Shown here one piece after another: positions 7,923 to 16,196 of a stretch of 64,000 nucleotides of DNA (position 1 is the first letter of the stretch; each line of letters begins with the position of its first letter). Source of the DNA: Gemmatimonas sp. (lineage in GTDB: Bacteria; Gemmatimonadota; Gemmatimonadetes; Gemmatimonadales; Gemmatimonadaceae); contig NZ_JANPLK010000084.1 in NCBI RefSeq assembly GCF_031426495.1, positions 75,919 to 139,918 on the forward strand, given 5' to 3'. A program made the position numbers and the translations under genes. The notes below the pieces were generated by a model. That model did no database searches. It was not told where the DNA came from and saw only the letters and a list, made by a program, of their open reading frames with translations.

Positions 7923-10220
7923 GTGATTCGTGAGTTCGTGAGGGTCATCGCCTCGGCCGTCGCCCTCTCACCCCTTGCCCCATTGGCTCACGCGCAGGTC
8001 ACCACGCCGGTGCGTCTCGACGCCGCCGTGGCCGATTCGTTCGCCAAGGCGGCCCGCGCCCGACCACGGCCGTCTTTTAGCACGTTGCGGGTGACCACGG
8101 CGCCCACCATCGACGGCAAGCTCGATGAAGCCATGTGGTCGCAGGGTACGCCGATCCGCGACTTCGTGCAGCGCGAACTCAATGAGGGCGTCCCCGCCTC
8201 CGAACGCACGGAAGTGCGTCTGGCCACCGACGGCGTGAATCTCTACATCGGCGCGCGCATGTACGACCGCGAGCCGCAGCTGATCGTGCCCGGTGAAAAG
8301 ATCCGCGACGTACAGCTGGCGAACAGCGATCACATCGCGTTCGTGTTCGACACGTATCACGATCACCAGAACGGTTTTGTGTTTGCCACCACACCGGCCG
8401 GCGTGGAGTACGACGGGCAGGTGATTCGCGAAGGCGAAGGCGGCGGGGCGCAGGTCGCGGGGCAGAATCGGATGCAGGCCGGCGGCATGGGCGGCTTCAA
8501 CGTGAACTGGGACGCCAGCTGGACGGTCGCCACCACCGTCGACTCGCTCGGCTGGACGGCGGAGTTCCGAATCCCGTTCTCGACGCTGCGCTATCAGTCG
8601 GGTGCTGCCGAGCAGACGTGGGGCATGAATGTGTCGCGCAACATCCGTCGCAAGAACGAAGAGTTGTACTGGGCCTTCATTCCGCGGCAGTTCAACCTCT
8701 ATCGCCTCTCCATCGCCGGGAATCTCGCCAACCTCACACTGCCGGTGCGTCGCATTCGTACGGTCACGCCGTATGTGCTAGCGTCGTCGCAGGAGCGCTG
8801 GACCAGCGGCGTCAAGCAGGACGCCAAGCGCCCCATGGAGTTCGGCGGTGAAATCAAGTACGGTGTGACGCCCGCGCTCACGCTCGACCTCACGGTCAAC
8901 ACCGACTTCGCGCAAGTCGAGGTGGACGACCAGCGGGTGAATCTCACGCGCTTCCCGATCTTCTTCCCGGAGAAGCGTCCGTTCTTCCTCGAGAATGCCG
9001 GCGTTTTTTCGGCGGGCACCCCGCAGGCCGTCGATCTGTTCTTCACGCGCCGCATCGGTATTTCTCCAGATGGTACGCCGCAATCCATCCTTGGCGGTGG
9101 TCGCCTGTCGGGACGCATTGGCGGCACGACGGTGGGCTTGCTGCAGATGGTGACCGACGCCCCCGATGCGCAGAACGCGGGACAGTCCTTCACGGTGGGA
9201 CGCGCCACGCGCGAACTGTCGGCGCGCTCGCGGATCGGGGCGATGGTGGTACAACGCATGGCCACCGACGACGGCGGCGATGTGAACCGCACGTTCGCGG
9301 TCGACAGCCGCATCGGGCTCGGCCAGCGGTGGACGAGTGATCTCTGGGCCGCACGCACCACGACACGTGATCTGACTGGCGATGCCAACGCGTTCAGTGG
9401 ACGCCTTGCGTACCAGACCAACGTGTGGAACCACAACGCGCGCATCGCGCAGATCGGCGAAGACTTCAACCCGGAAGTGGGTTTCATGAGCCGCCCAGGC
9501 GGCTACCGTGCCTACGACCTGTCGCTGATGCGCCTGGTGCGCAAGCCGGAGTGGGCCTGGTTCCGTCAGTGGAATCCGCACGTGAGCTACCGGAGCGCAT
9601 ACGGCATCAACGATGGCTTCTATCAGTCGGGCTATTGGCACATCGATCTCACCGAGATCGAGCTGGCGAACAGTACGAAGTTCGGCCCGGAGTACAACAT
9701 TTCGCATGAGGGGCTGCAGGCGCCGTTCACGATTGCGACCGGTGTGGTGATCCCGGCTGGTCAGTATGATTGGGGCACGCTTGGCTGGGACTACACGACC
9801 GATCCGAGCGAGAATATTTCTGCCACCGGCCGCTTCGACGTCGGACAGTTCTGGACGGGCCGTCGCAGCGGCGGTAGTGGCACGATCACGCTGCGTCGTG
9901 GCGCGACGTTCTCCGGCTCGTTTACCGCCGACTATAACGACGTACGCCTGCCGCAGGGAAATTTCATTCGGTCGCTTCAAGCGGTCCGCCTGAACTATTT
10001 CTTCTCCCCGCGCATCTTTGTCCAGACACTCACGCAGTACAACAATCAGCAAGCGATCTTCTCGTCCAACGTACGCTTCGGCTGGCTGAACACCGCAGGT
10101 ACGGGGCTCTTCATCGTGCTGAACGATGGTCGCGCTGCAAACAGCTTCTTCGACCTCGGCGCACCGCAGCAGCGCTCGCTGTTCATGAAGTTCACGCGTC
10201 AGTTCGGGACGGGCGGCTGA
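7923..10220 (+). CDS. Outer-membrane DUF5916 protein with N-terminal CBM9-like domain
   Basis: About 765 residues. The frame is open back to 7782, overlapping the divergent oxidase gene; GTG at 7923 (or 7938, or TTG at 7893) gives a sensible signal peptide ending in PLAHAQ. After it comes a carbohydrate-binding CBM9-like domain (TAPTIDGKLDEAMW, then VNLYIGARMYD), then the DUF5916 beta-barrel with its typical FFPEKRPFFLENAGVF segment and alternating hydrophobic strands to an aromatic-rich end. The family sits in the outer membrane of Bacteroidota and Gemmatimonadota and is thought to take part in surface polymer or nutrient handling; the true role is not known. A terminator hairpin follows. 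Confidence 0.8.
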   Translation: MIREFVRVIASAVALSPLAPLAHAQVTTPVRLDAAVADSFAKAARARPRPSFSTLRVTTAPTIDGKLDEAMWSQGTPIRDFVQRELNEGVPASERTEVRLATDGVNLYIGARMYDREPQLIVPGEKIRDVQLANSDHIAFVFDTYHDHQNGFVFATTPAGVEYDGQVIREGEGGGAQVAGQNRMQAGGMGGFNVNWDASWTVATTVDSLGWTAEFRIPFSTLRYQSGAAEQTWGMNVSRNIRRKNEELYWAFIPRQFNLYRLSIAGNLANLTLPVRRIRTVTPYVLASSQERWTSGVKQDAKRPMEFGGEIKYGVTPALTLDLTVNTDFAQVEVDDQRVNLTRFPIFFPEKRPFFLENAGVFSAGTPQAVDLFFTRRIGISPDGTPQSILGGGRLSGRIGGTTVGLLQMVTDAPDAQNAGQSFTVGRATRELSARSRIGAMVVQRMATDDGGDVNRTFAVDSRIGLGQRWTSDLWAARTTTRDLTGDANAFSGRLAYQTNVWNHNARIAQIGEDFNPEVGFMSRPGGYRAYDLSLMRLVRKPEWAWFRQWNPHVSYRSAYGINDGFYQSGYWHIDLTEIELANSTKFGPEYNISHEGLQAPFTIATGVVIPAGQYDWGTLGWDYTTDPSENISATGRFDVGQFWTGRRSGGSGTITLRRGATFSGSFTADYNDVRLPQGNFIRSLQAVRLNYFFSPRIFVQTLTQYNNQQAIFSSNVRFGWLNTAGTGLFIVLNDGRAANSFFDLGAPQQRSLFMKFTRQFGTGG

Positions 10221-10244
10221 TCAGCGGCCGCTGTGACGAAGTGC

Positions 10245-10280
10245 GAAAGGGCCAGCGCGACGGTGCGCTGACCCTTTCCC
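10245..10280 (+). terminator. Rho-independent terminator-like hairpin after the DUF5916 gene
   Basis: Arms 10245-10258 (GAAAGGGCCAGCGC) and 10265-10278 form a 14-bp stem with one mismatch and a short loop, 24 nt after the stop. The T-run is only three bases inside the stem followed by CCC, so termination may be partial. Confidence 0.55.
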
Positions 10281-10368
10281 GTATGCGGCATCTCCCACGC
10301 CGTCTAGTCACCGCCGCGACGCGCGTGTCAATTTATCAGAATTTCCCTCCTCCCCCAGACTCTCCCGC

Positions 10369-10935
10369 ATGCCACCGGCTGAACCCGACGTCACGCTGCT
10401 CCTGGAAGAGGCACGGCTCGGCGGTGCCGGCGCGGCGGATCGGCTCGCCCGTGCGGTGTACGACACCATGCACCGCATCGCCGTGAGTGCGTTGCGGAAG
10501 GAGCGCGACAGCCACACAATGCAGCCGACCGAACTGGTGGACGAGGCCTTCGTGCGGCTCGTGAATTATCGAGACACCTCGTGGGAGAGCCGCTCGCACT
10601 TCTACGGTGTCGCGGCGAATGTCACCCGCCGTATTCTGGTCGATCATGCACGCCGCCGCGCCCGCGTGAAGCGCGACCATGGCGTGCAGGTCACGCTGGA
10701 CAACGCGTTGAGCGACGAGGGGGGCAGTTCGCTTGACTTGATTGCTCTCGATCAGGCGCTGGCGGAACTCGAGGCACTCGCACCGCGACAGGGGCGTGTG
10801 GTGGAGCTTCGATTCTTCGCCGGCCTCGACATCGACGCCACGGCGGAAGTGCTGGGCACGTCCCGCGCCACCGTAAAGCGCGACTGGGCCTTCGCGCGCG
10901 CCTTCCTGCTGCAGGCGCTCTCCACTTCTCACTGA
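10369..10935 (+). CDS. ECF sigma factor, TIGR02999 type
   Basis: 188 residues. Region 2 (LVDEAFVRLVN, then SRSHFYGVAANVTRRILVDHARRR) and region 4 (ELEALAPRQGRVVELRFFAGL, then a helix-turn-helix with ATAEVLGTSRATVKRDW) match the TIGR02999 group of ECF sigma factors. These are typically encoded next to a PknB-like kinase with C-terminal TPRs, exactly as here, and are believed to be controlled by that kinase through phosphorylation rather than by an anti-sigma factor. No anti-sigma gene is present. The kinase gene begins 17 nt after the stop. Upstream there is an AT-rich stretch (TTTATCAGAATTT at 10331-10343) that may hold a promoter. Confidence 0.92.
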   Translation: MPPAEPDVTLLLEEARLGGAGAADRLARAVYDTMHRIAVSALRKERDSHTMQPTELVDEAFVRLVNYRDTSWESRSHFYGVAANVTRRILVDHARRRARVKRDHGVQVTLDNALSDEGGSSLDLIALDQALAELEALAPRQGRVVELRFFAGLDIDATAEVLGTSRATVKRDWAFARAFLLQALSTSH

Positions 10936-10952
10936 GGGGCCGCGGTCACGTC

Positions 10953-13487
10953 ATGGCGAACGTCCCACTCACCCCGGAGCGCCTGGCGCGCATGCAAGAG
11001 TGCTTCGAGCGCGCACTGGAGCTCGAGGACAGCGCGCTCGCGGCATACCTGCGCGACCTGCAATCCGAAGACGCCGACCTGGCGATCCGCCTGCGTGGGC
11101 TGCTCGACGCGCACGCGCAGACGGGCAGCGGCTTCGAGAGTCCGGTGTCGCTGGAGTTCCCGGACGACGCAGGCGTAGACCCGTGGATTGGACGAACGGT
11201 CGGCGTGTACGAGATCACGCGCCGTATCGGTGTGGGCGGTATGGGTGCCGTGTACGAGGCGGCGCGCAACGACGATCAGTATCGCAAACGCGTAGCCATC
11301 AAGTTGCTGCGGGCGCAAACGGTGAGTGAGTCGGCCGTGCGCCGCTTCCGGCGTGAACGACAGATTCTCGCGACACTCGAACATCCGCACATCGCCGCGC
11401 TGCTCGATGGCGGCGTGACGGGTGATGGCCATCCGTTCTTCGCCATGGAGTACGTGGAAGGCGAGCCACTCACCACGTATTGCGATGCACGCGCCCTGTC
11501 GATCACGGCGCGGCTTGAACTGTTCCGGCAGGTGTGTTCGGCGGTGCAGTTCGCACACCAGAGTCTCGTCGTACATCGTGATCTCAAGCCCGCGAACATC
11601 CTCGTCAATGCCGACGGACAGGTCAAACTGCTCGATTTCGGCATCGCGTCGCTCTTGCCTTCGGCGCTCGATGGCGCCGAAGCGGAGACGCTCACGCGCG
11701 CCGGCACTCGCGCTCTCACTCCGGGCTATGCGTCGCCCGAACAGCTGCTCGGCCTCCCCATCGGCACGCGCTCTGACGTCTACTCGCTGGGCGTGGTGCT
11801 GTACGAAGTGCTCTGCGGCAGGCGGCCATTCCAGTCACGAAGCGGCGACGCGGTTCCAGCGCGACCCAGCGGAGCAATCACCGCCGAGCGGCTCCCGCAG
11901 CTCTCCGAGCGGTCCAGTGACCGCGCGCGGATGCGCGTCGCGGGTGATCTCGATGCAATCGTGCTGAAAGCGCTGCGCACCGAGCCCGAACGTCGGTACG
12001 GATCGGCTGAAGAACTGTCGGCCGACATCAACAATCATCTCACCGGTCGCGCGGTCTCCGCACGCCCGGACAGCGTGGGCTACCGCGTCGGCAAGTTCGT
12101 TCGCCGGCGTCGTGCCGAATCGGTGGCGCTGGCGCTCACACTGGCCTCCATCGTGGGTGGCAGCGTGGTTGCCCTCCGGCAGGAGCGCGCGGCCAATCGC
12201 GAGCGCGTGCGCGCCGAGGCCGAAGGTAAGCGCGCCGCCGAAGTCACGGCATTTCTCACCACGATGCTTGGCGCGGCGAACCCCGGCGCATTTGGACGTG
12301 ACGTGAAAGTGCGTGAGGTGCTCGACTCGGCCTCGATCTCGGCCAACGCCCTCGCGCGTCAGCCGGCGCTGGAGTCGGAGATCCGCATGATCATTGGCGG
12401 TACCTATCTCGCGCTCGGCGAGTTTCCACTGGCGGAGGCGCAGTACCGACTCGCCGTGAACGCGCAGCAGCGGTTGGGGAGCGCCGGAGGACGCGGTGCC
12501 GCGCGTGCGCTCTCGCAGCTCAGCATGGCCAAGGAGTTTCAGGGACAGTTCCCCGCGGCCGACTCGCTGTTGCGCGCTGCCGATACCCTGTTTGCCCATC
12601 ACGGCTTCGTCGATGACGAGCAGCGCATCAGTCATCTTGATGCCCGTGCGCGCATTCTGAGCATTATCGGTGATACCAAAGGGGCCGAGCCGATTTTTCT
12701 CGAGGCACTCGCATTGCAGCGTCGTCAGGTGCCGGCCAATGACTCATCGATCGCGGCGTCGTATACCAACCTCGCGGTGGTGCAGAGTGACCTTGGCAAC
12801 AACCGGTCGGCGGAGACGCTGATGGTGGCGGCGGTGGCAGCGGCGCGTCGTGCGTATGGCAACTCGCATCCGCATGTGGCCGCCATCCTGTCGCCGCTGG
12901 CGAGCGTCCAGGAGCGGGCGGGGCTACCGGCGCGCGCCGAGTCGACGTACCGAGAAACCATTGCGATGCGGAAGGCACTGCTTGGCAACGACCATCCCGA
13001 TCTGGCGTGGACGATGCATAACTTCGCCGACTTTCTGATGACGAAGGAGCGGTACGCCGAGAGCGTGGCGTGGTCACGTCAGGTGCTCGCGATGCGGGGG
13101 AAGTCGATGAAGGACGAGCATCCGCTCATTCCTGCGTCGATGAGTGTGTTGGGCCGTTCGCTCGACGGCCTCGACTCGCTCGACGCTGGCGAGCGGTGGC
13201 TGCGCGAGAGTTTAGCCATCAGAAAGTCCGTGTATCCGCCGGGGCATTTCCTGATCGCCTCGAGCGAGGGACAGGTTGGTGCGCATCTGGCGCTGCGTGG
13301 CCGCTACGCGAGCGCCGAATCGATGCTGTTGAGGAGTGAGAATCAGCTCGTGGCGGCGCGTGGCGATGGCGCGCCGATCGTGGTGGATGCGCGTACGCGC
13401 CTGGTGAAGCTGTACCAGCGCTGGGGAAAGCCTGATTCGGTGCGGGTGTGGCAGGAGCGGATGGCGAGGTCGGCCAAGGGCTCCTGA
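10953..13487 (+). CDS. Ser/Thr protein kinase with C-terminal TPR repeats
   Basis: 844 residues. N-terminal helical segment (1-80), kinase domain about 86-350 with GVGGMGAVYEA, Lys117 (VAIKLL), HRDLKPANILV at His208 and DFG at 228-230, then one membrane helix near 392-412 (LALTLASIVGGSVVAL), a charged coiled segment (ERVRAEAEGKRAAEV) and roughly 400 residues of TPR helices (repeated YTNLAVVQ, ARRAYGNSHPHVA, LGNDHPDLAWTMHNFADFL). This architecture is the standard partner of TIGR02999 sigma factors. The TPR part would lie outside the cytoplasm and could sense a ligand or protein, with the kinase signalling to the adjacent sigma factor; that link is inferred from adjacency. Confidence 0.93.
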   Translation: MANVPLTPERLARMQECFERALELEDSALAAYLRDLQSEDADLAIRLRGLLDAHAQTGSGFESPVSLEFPDDAGVDPWIGRTVGVYEITRRIGVGGMGAVYEAARNDDQYRKRVAIKLLRAQTVSESAVRRFRRERQILATLEHPHIAALLDGGVTGDGHPFFAMEYVEGEPLTTYCDARALSITARLELFRQVCSAVQFAHQSLVVHRDLKPANILVNADGQVKLLDFGIASLLPSALDGAEAETLTRAGTRALTPGYASPEQLLGLPIGTRSDVYSLGVVLYEVLCGRRPFQSRSGDAVPARPSGAITAERLPQLSERSSDRARMRVAGDLDAIVLKALRTEPERRYGSAEELSADINNHLTGRAVSARPDSVGYRVGKFVRRRRAESVALALTLASIVGGSVVALRQERAANRERVRAEAEGKRAAEVTAFLTTMLGAANPGAFGRDVKVREVLDSASISANALARQPALESEIRMIIGGTYLALGEFPLAEAQYRLAVNAQQRLGSAGGRGAARALSQLSMAKEFQGQFPAADSLLRAADTLFAHHGFVDDEQRISHLDARARILSIIGDTKGAEPIFLEALALQRRQVPANDSSIAASYTNLAVVQSDLGNNRSAETLMVAAVAAARRAYGNSHPHVAAILSPLASVQERAGLPARAESTYRETIAMRKALLGNDHPDLAWTMHNFADFLMTKERYAESVAWSRQVLAMRGKSMKDEHPLIPASMSVLGRSLDGLDSLDAGERWLRESLAIRKSVYPPGHFLIASSEGQVGAHLALRGRYASAESMLLRSENQLVAARGDGAPIVVDARTRLVKLYQRWGKPDSVRVWQERMARSAKGS

Positions 13488-13600
13488 CCAGCCGGGACCG
13501 TGGTGGTGGAGGTGCGGTTGGGACGGGAATGAGCCGGTATACCGGGAACTGACGCTCACCTGAGTAGCCAGTCTGCTCACCACGTTCCCGGATCCCTGCC

Positions 13601-15271
13601 ATGTCTCGACTTCACTCTGTTCGCTTCGTTGTCGGTGCCCTCGCGCTCGTGGGCGCTATTGCCTGCGGTGGCGGCGATTCGCCCAGCGGACCCAAAACGC
13701 CGACGCCGACGCCCACGCCGACGCCGACCGTGCAGTCGGTGGTCGTGTCTCCCGCCACGGCCACGCTCGTCGCCGCGGGCGCGACCACCGCACTCACCTC
13801 GGACGTCCGACTGTCGAATGGCACGTCGGGGTCGCAGACGGTGACGTGGACCTCCTCCACCCCAACCGTGGCGACGGTGTCGACGGCTGGCGTCGTGACG
13901 GCGGTGGCGTCAGGGACGACGACGGTCACGGCGGCGGTCGGTGCTGTGACCGGTACCGCGACGATTACCGTCGCCATTCCGTTCGTACAGTCCATCACGG
14001 TCACACCGGCCACGAGCACGCTCGCGTCGTTCGGTGCGACCACGGCCGTCGCGGCGGCCGTGATGATGTCCAACGGCGTCGCCGGCACCCAAACGCCTTC
14101 GTGGACGTCGTCCAATCCCGCGGTGGCGACGGTAACTGCGGGCACGGTGACGGCGGTGTCGAACGGCACGGCCACGATCACGGCCACGGTTGGTACGGTT
14201 ACCGGTACGGCATCGGTCACGGTCGCGCAGGTCGTGGCGTCGGTGCGACTGCTGCCGACGGACACGGTGATGAAAACGGCCGGTCCACTCCGTGCCAGTG
14301 CGCTCGACGCGCGCGGGAATGTGATCGCCAATGCGCCGATCGTATGGACGGCGGTCAATCCCGGGCTTGCCACCGTGAGCCAGACCGGCGCCGTGACCCC
14401 ACTCAACCCCGGCGTGGCGCGCATGCGTGTGAGTTCGGGCGCGTTTCAGGCCACATCCATCGTGCGCAGCATCGCGAACATCGTGCGCTTGAGCGACATG
14501 ACGCCGCTGTTCGAGTACACCGCGTCGGCCGGACAGCGTCGTGCCTATTCCGAGATCAGCCAGAGCAATGCGGACGCGCGCGCCATCCTGATAGGGCAAG
14601 TCTGGAGCTACCTCGAAACGGTCCTCCCGTTGAGCGGCTCGGCGTCGACCGACATGTTCTTCAGCACGTGGCCGGAGATCTGGCTCGAGGCGTCGCCATT
14701 CTGCAACGGCACCCTGTTCGCCAATCAGGACATCTATCAGGGTTGTGCGTCACCGACGTGGACCCATTGGGTGGTCCCCACCACATCAGACTACATCCAC
14801 GTCACGCGCTGGCTGTCGCGGCAGTTCCTGTTGTCGTCGATGACACGTGTCGCGGAGTTTCCGTGGTTCCTCGGCGGCTATACGCTGTGGCTGGCCGGCG
14901 GATCGTTCCAAGGGGCGGCGATCGCTGGCAGCCCGCTGCGAGCTCTTATTCAGGACTTCCGCAACGGCGACACGCAGGGGTTGCTCGTGCCGATCGACAC
15001 CCTTGTGCGCACCGCCAACGCACGCTTCTTCGAGAACCTGCCGCAGCGTACGCCGGTGGCGGTTCGGCAGGCGCAGAGCAGCCTGTTCCTGGCGTATCTC
15101 AACCGTGACTACCCACTCGTCATTCCCGGGATTCTGGCGCGCATTCGCGCCACGCCGGGCAACGCATTTACGAATGACATGCTGATCGCCGAGATCCAGA
15201 ACCTGACGGGCCGCACGCTGGCGCAGCTCGAGCCCGCTTATCTCCTCTACGCCAGAAGCCTGCAGCCGTAG
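13601..15271 (+). CDS. Lipoprotein with three Big_2 Ig-like domains and an unassigned C-terminal domain
   Basis: 556 residues. A lipoprotein signal ends at Cys22 (VGAIAC then GGGDS). A Thr-Pro linker (KTPTPTPTPTPT) follows, encoded by a short GC-rich tandem repeat. Three bacterial Ig-like (Big_2) domains cover about 45-125, 127-207 and 210-285, each with the SVVVSPATATLVAAGATTAL-like strand and the TWTSSTPTVATVS core. The C-terminal 270 residues (from about YTASAGQRR) are helical and resemble the scaffold of secreted peptidase-like proteins, but I see no HExxH zinc site. Likely an outer-membrane-anchored surface protein. Preceded by a possible promoter (GGTATACCGGGAAC at 13536-13549) and followed by a strong terminator. 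Confidence 0.7.
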   Translation: MSRLHSVRFVVGALALVGAIACGGGDSPSGPKTPTPTPTPTPTVQSVVVSPATATLVAAGATTALTSDVRLSNGTSGSQTVTWTSSTPTVATVSTAGVVTAVASGTTTVTAAVGAVTGTATITVAIPFVQSITVTPATSTLASFGATTAVAAAVMMSNGVAGTQTPSWTSSNPAVATVTAGTVTAVSNGTATITATVGTVTGTASVTVAQVVASVRLLPTDTVMKTAGPLRASALDARGNVIANAPIVWTAVNPGLATVSQTGAVTPLNPGVARMRVSSGAFQATSIVRSIANIVRLSDMTPLFEYTASAGQRRAYSEISQSNADARAILIGQVWSYLETVLPLSGSASTDMFFSTWPEIWLEASPFCNGTLFANQDIYQGCASPTWTHWVVPTTSDYIHVTRWLSRQFLLSSMTRVAEFPWFLGGYTLWLAGGSFQGAAIAGSPLRALIQDFRNGDTQGLLVPIDTLVRTANARFFENLPQRTPVAVRQAQSSLFLAYLNRDYPLVIPGILARIRATPGNAFTNDMLIAEIQNLTGRTLAQLEPAYLLYARSLQP

Positions 15272-15273
15272 CG

Positions 15274-15326
15274 AAAGTGTCGGTGACGGCGGATCTTTCC
15301 GGTTCGCCGTCACCGACACTTTTTTC
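15274..15326 (+). terminator. Strong rho-independent terminator
   Basis: Arms 15274-15291 and 15305-15322 are perfectly complementary over 18 bp (AAAGTGTCGGTGACGGCG and its complement) with a 13-nt loop, and the right arm runs into a T-tract (eight Ts, 15319-15326). It lies two bases after the lipoprotein stop codon and separates it from the nitroreductase gene. Confidence 0.92.
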
Positions 15327-15349
15327 GTTGCCCATTTTCGTTGCCCATT

Positions 15350-15910
15350 ATGAACGTTTTCGACGCCATCGCCGCCCGCCGCTCCGTTCGCAAGTTCACC
15401 GACCGCACGCCCACCCAGGCGGAGCTGGAGCAGTTGCTGCAGGCGGCCGTCCTGGCGCCGAACCACCGCCTCACGAATCCGTGGCGCTTCTACGTGCTCG
15501 GCCCTGAGGCACGCGCGGCGTACGGTCTGGCGCTGGGCAACCGCAAGGCCAAGAAGGCGACCGACGAGGCTCATGCCGAGACGATCCGTCGCAACACGAG
15601 CGATGAACACCGCGCGCAGCCGTGCATGCTGCTGGTGGCGATGGTGCAGAACGAAAACGCCGAAATTCGCGAAGAAGACTACGCGTCGACGATGATGGCC
15701 ACGCAGAACATCTGTCTGGCCGCGACCGCGATCGGACTCGGCACGCACATCCGTTCTGGCGCGATCATGGATGACCCGGCCGCACGTGCGGCGGGTGGTG
15801 TACCCGAAGGCGAGCGTATCATTGCCGTCCTGACGGTTGGGGAGCCGCTGGAAACGCCCGACGCCAAGGCGCGTCGTGCGGTAACGGACGTGACGCAGTG
15901 GCGCGACTGA
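15350..15910 (+). CDS. Nitroreductase-family NAD(P)H/FMN oxidoreductase
   Basis: 186 residues from ATG at 15350; an in-frame TTG three codons upstream is less likely. The N-terminus AARRSVRKFTDR and the following APNHRLTNPWRFYVL are the FMN-binding signature of the nitroreductase family, and the middle helix ASTMMATQNICLAATAIGLGTHI and the end (VPEGERIIAVLTVGEP) agree. The length is typical. These flavoenzymes reduce nitro compounds, quinones or dehydrogenate small molecules using NAD(P)H; the natural substrate is unknown. No signal peptide, so cytoplasmic. Stands alone between two terminators. Confidence 0.9.
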   Translation: MNVFDAIAARRSVRKFTDRTPTQAELEQLLQAAVLAPNHRLTNPWRFYVLGPEARAAYGLALGNRKAKKATDEAHAETIRRNTSDEHRAQPCMLLVAMVQNENAEIREEDYASTMMATQNICLAATAIGLGTHIRSGAIMDDPAARAAGGVPEGERIIAVLTVGEPLETPDAKARRAVTDVTQWRD

Positions 15911-15945
15911 TTCGTGCGGCACTGCGCGTGTGATGGATGGCAGGC

Positions 15946-15980
15946 AAGGTCAGCGCGAGGGTGCGCTGACCTTTTGCTTT
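15946..15980 (+). terminator. Rho-independent terminator after the nitroreductase gene
   Basis: Arms 15946-15956 (AAGGTCAGCGC) and 15963-15973 are exact complements with a 6-nt loop, followed by TTGCTTT. The stem sequence is close to that of the hairpin at 10245, suggesting a recurrent terminator type in this genome. Confidence 0.8.
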
Positions 15981-16033
15981 GAGAGATCGTGAACCGCGCA
16001 ACCGCGGATCACGCGGATAGAGCGCTGATGCTC

Positions 16034-16089
16034 GCAGTCGCCGCCGTCGCCAGTGGATGCGACTGCTGTTCAATTCTTGAAATGAACAG
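16034..16089. repeat. Two adjacent hairpins between convergent genes
   Basis: Between the nitroreductase and nuoN stops there are two inverted repeats: GCAGTCGC (16034-16041) with GCGACTGC (16059-16066), and CTGTTCA (16066-16072) with TGAACAG (16083-16089). They could act as a terminator for the nuo operon coming from the other strand; neither has a good T-run. The rest of the 286-nt gap (15911-16196) shows no gene that I can support. Confidence 0.4.
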
Positions 16090-16196
16090 CGCATGACGCG
16101 CGCGATCCTCGACACTCGCCACGGCGCATTCGCGCCACTTTCGCGAAATCCGCGGTCAGGCTGTTCGGTGAACGCAAGAAAGGCCAACGCAGACCA

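Noticed and set aside
15911..16196. Possible small RNA or tRNA gene in the gap before nuoN.
   Set aside because: Only short inverted repeats were seen; no cloverleaf, CCA end or conserved RNA motif could be traced.
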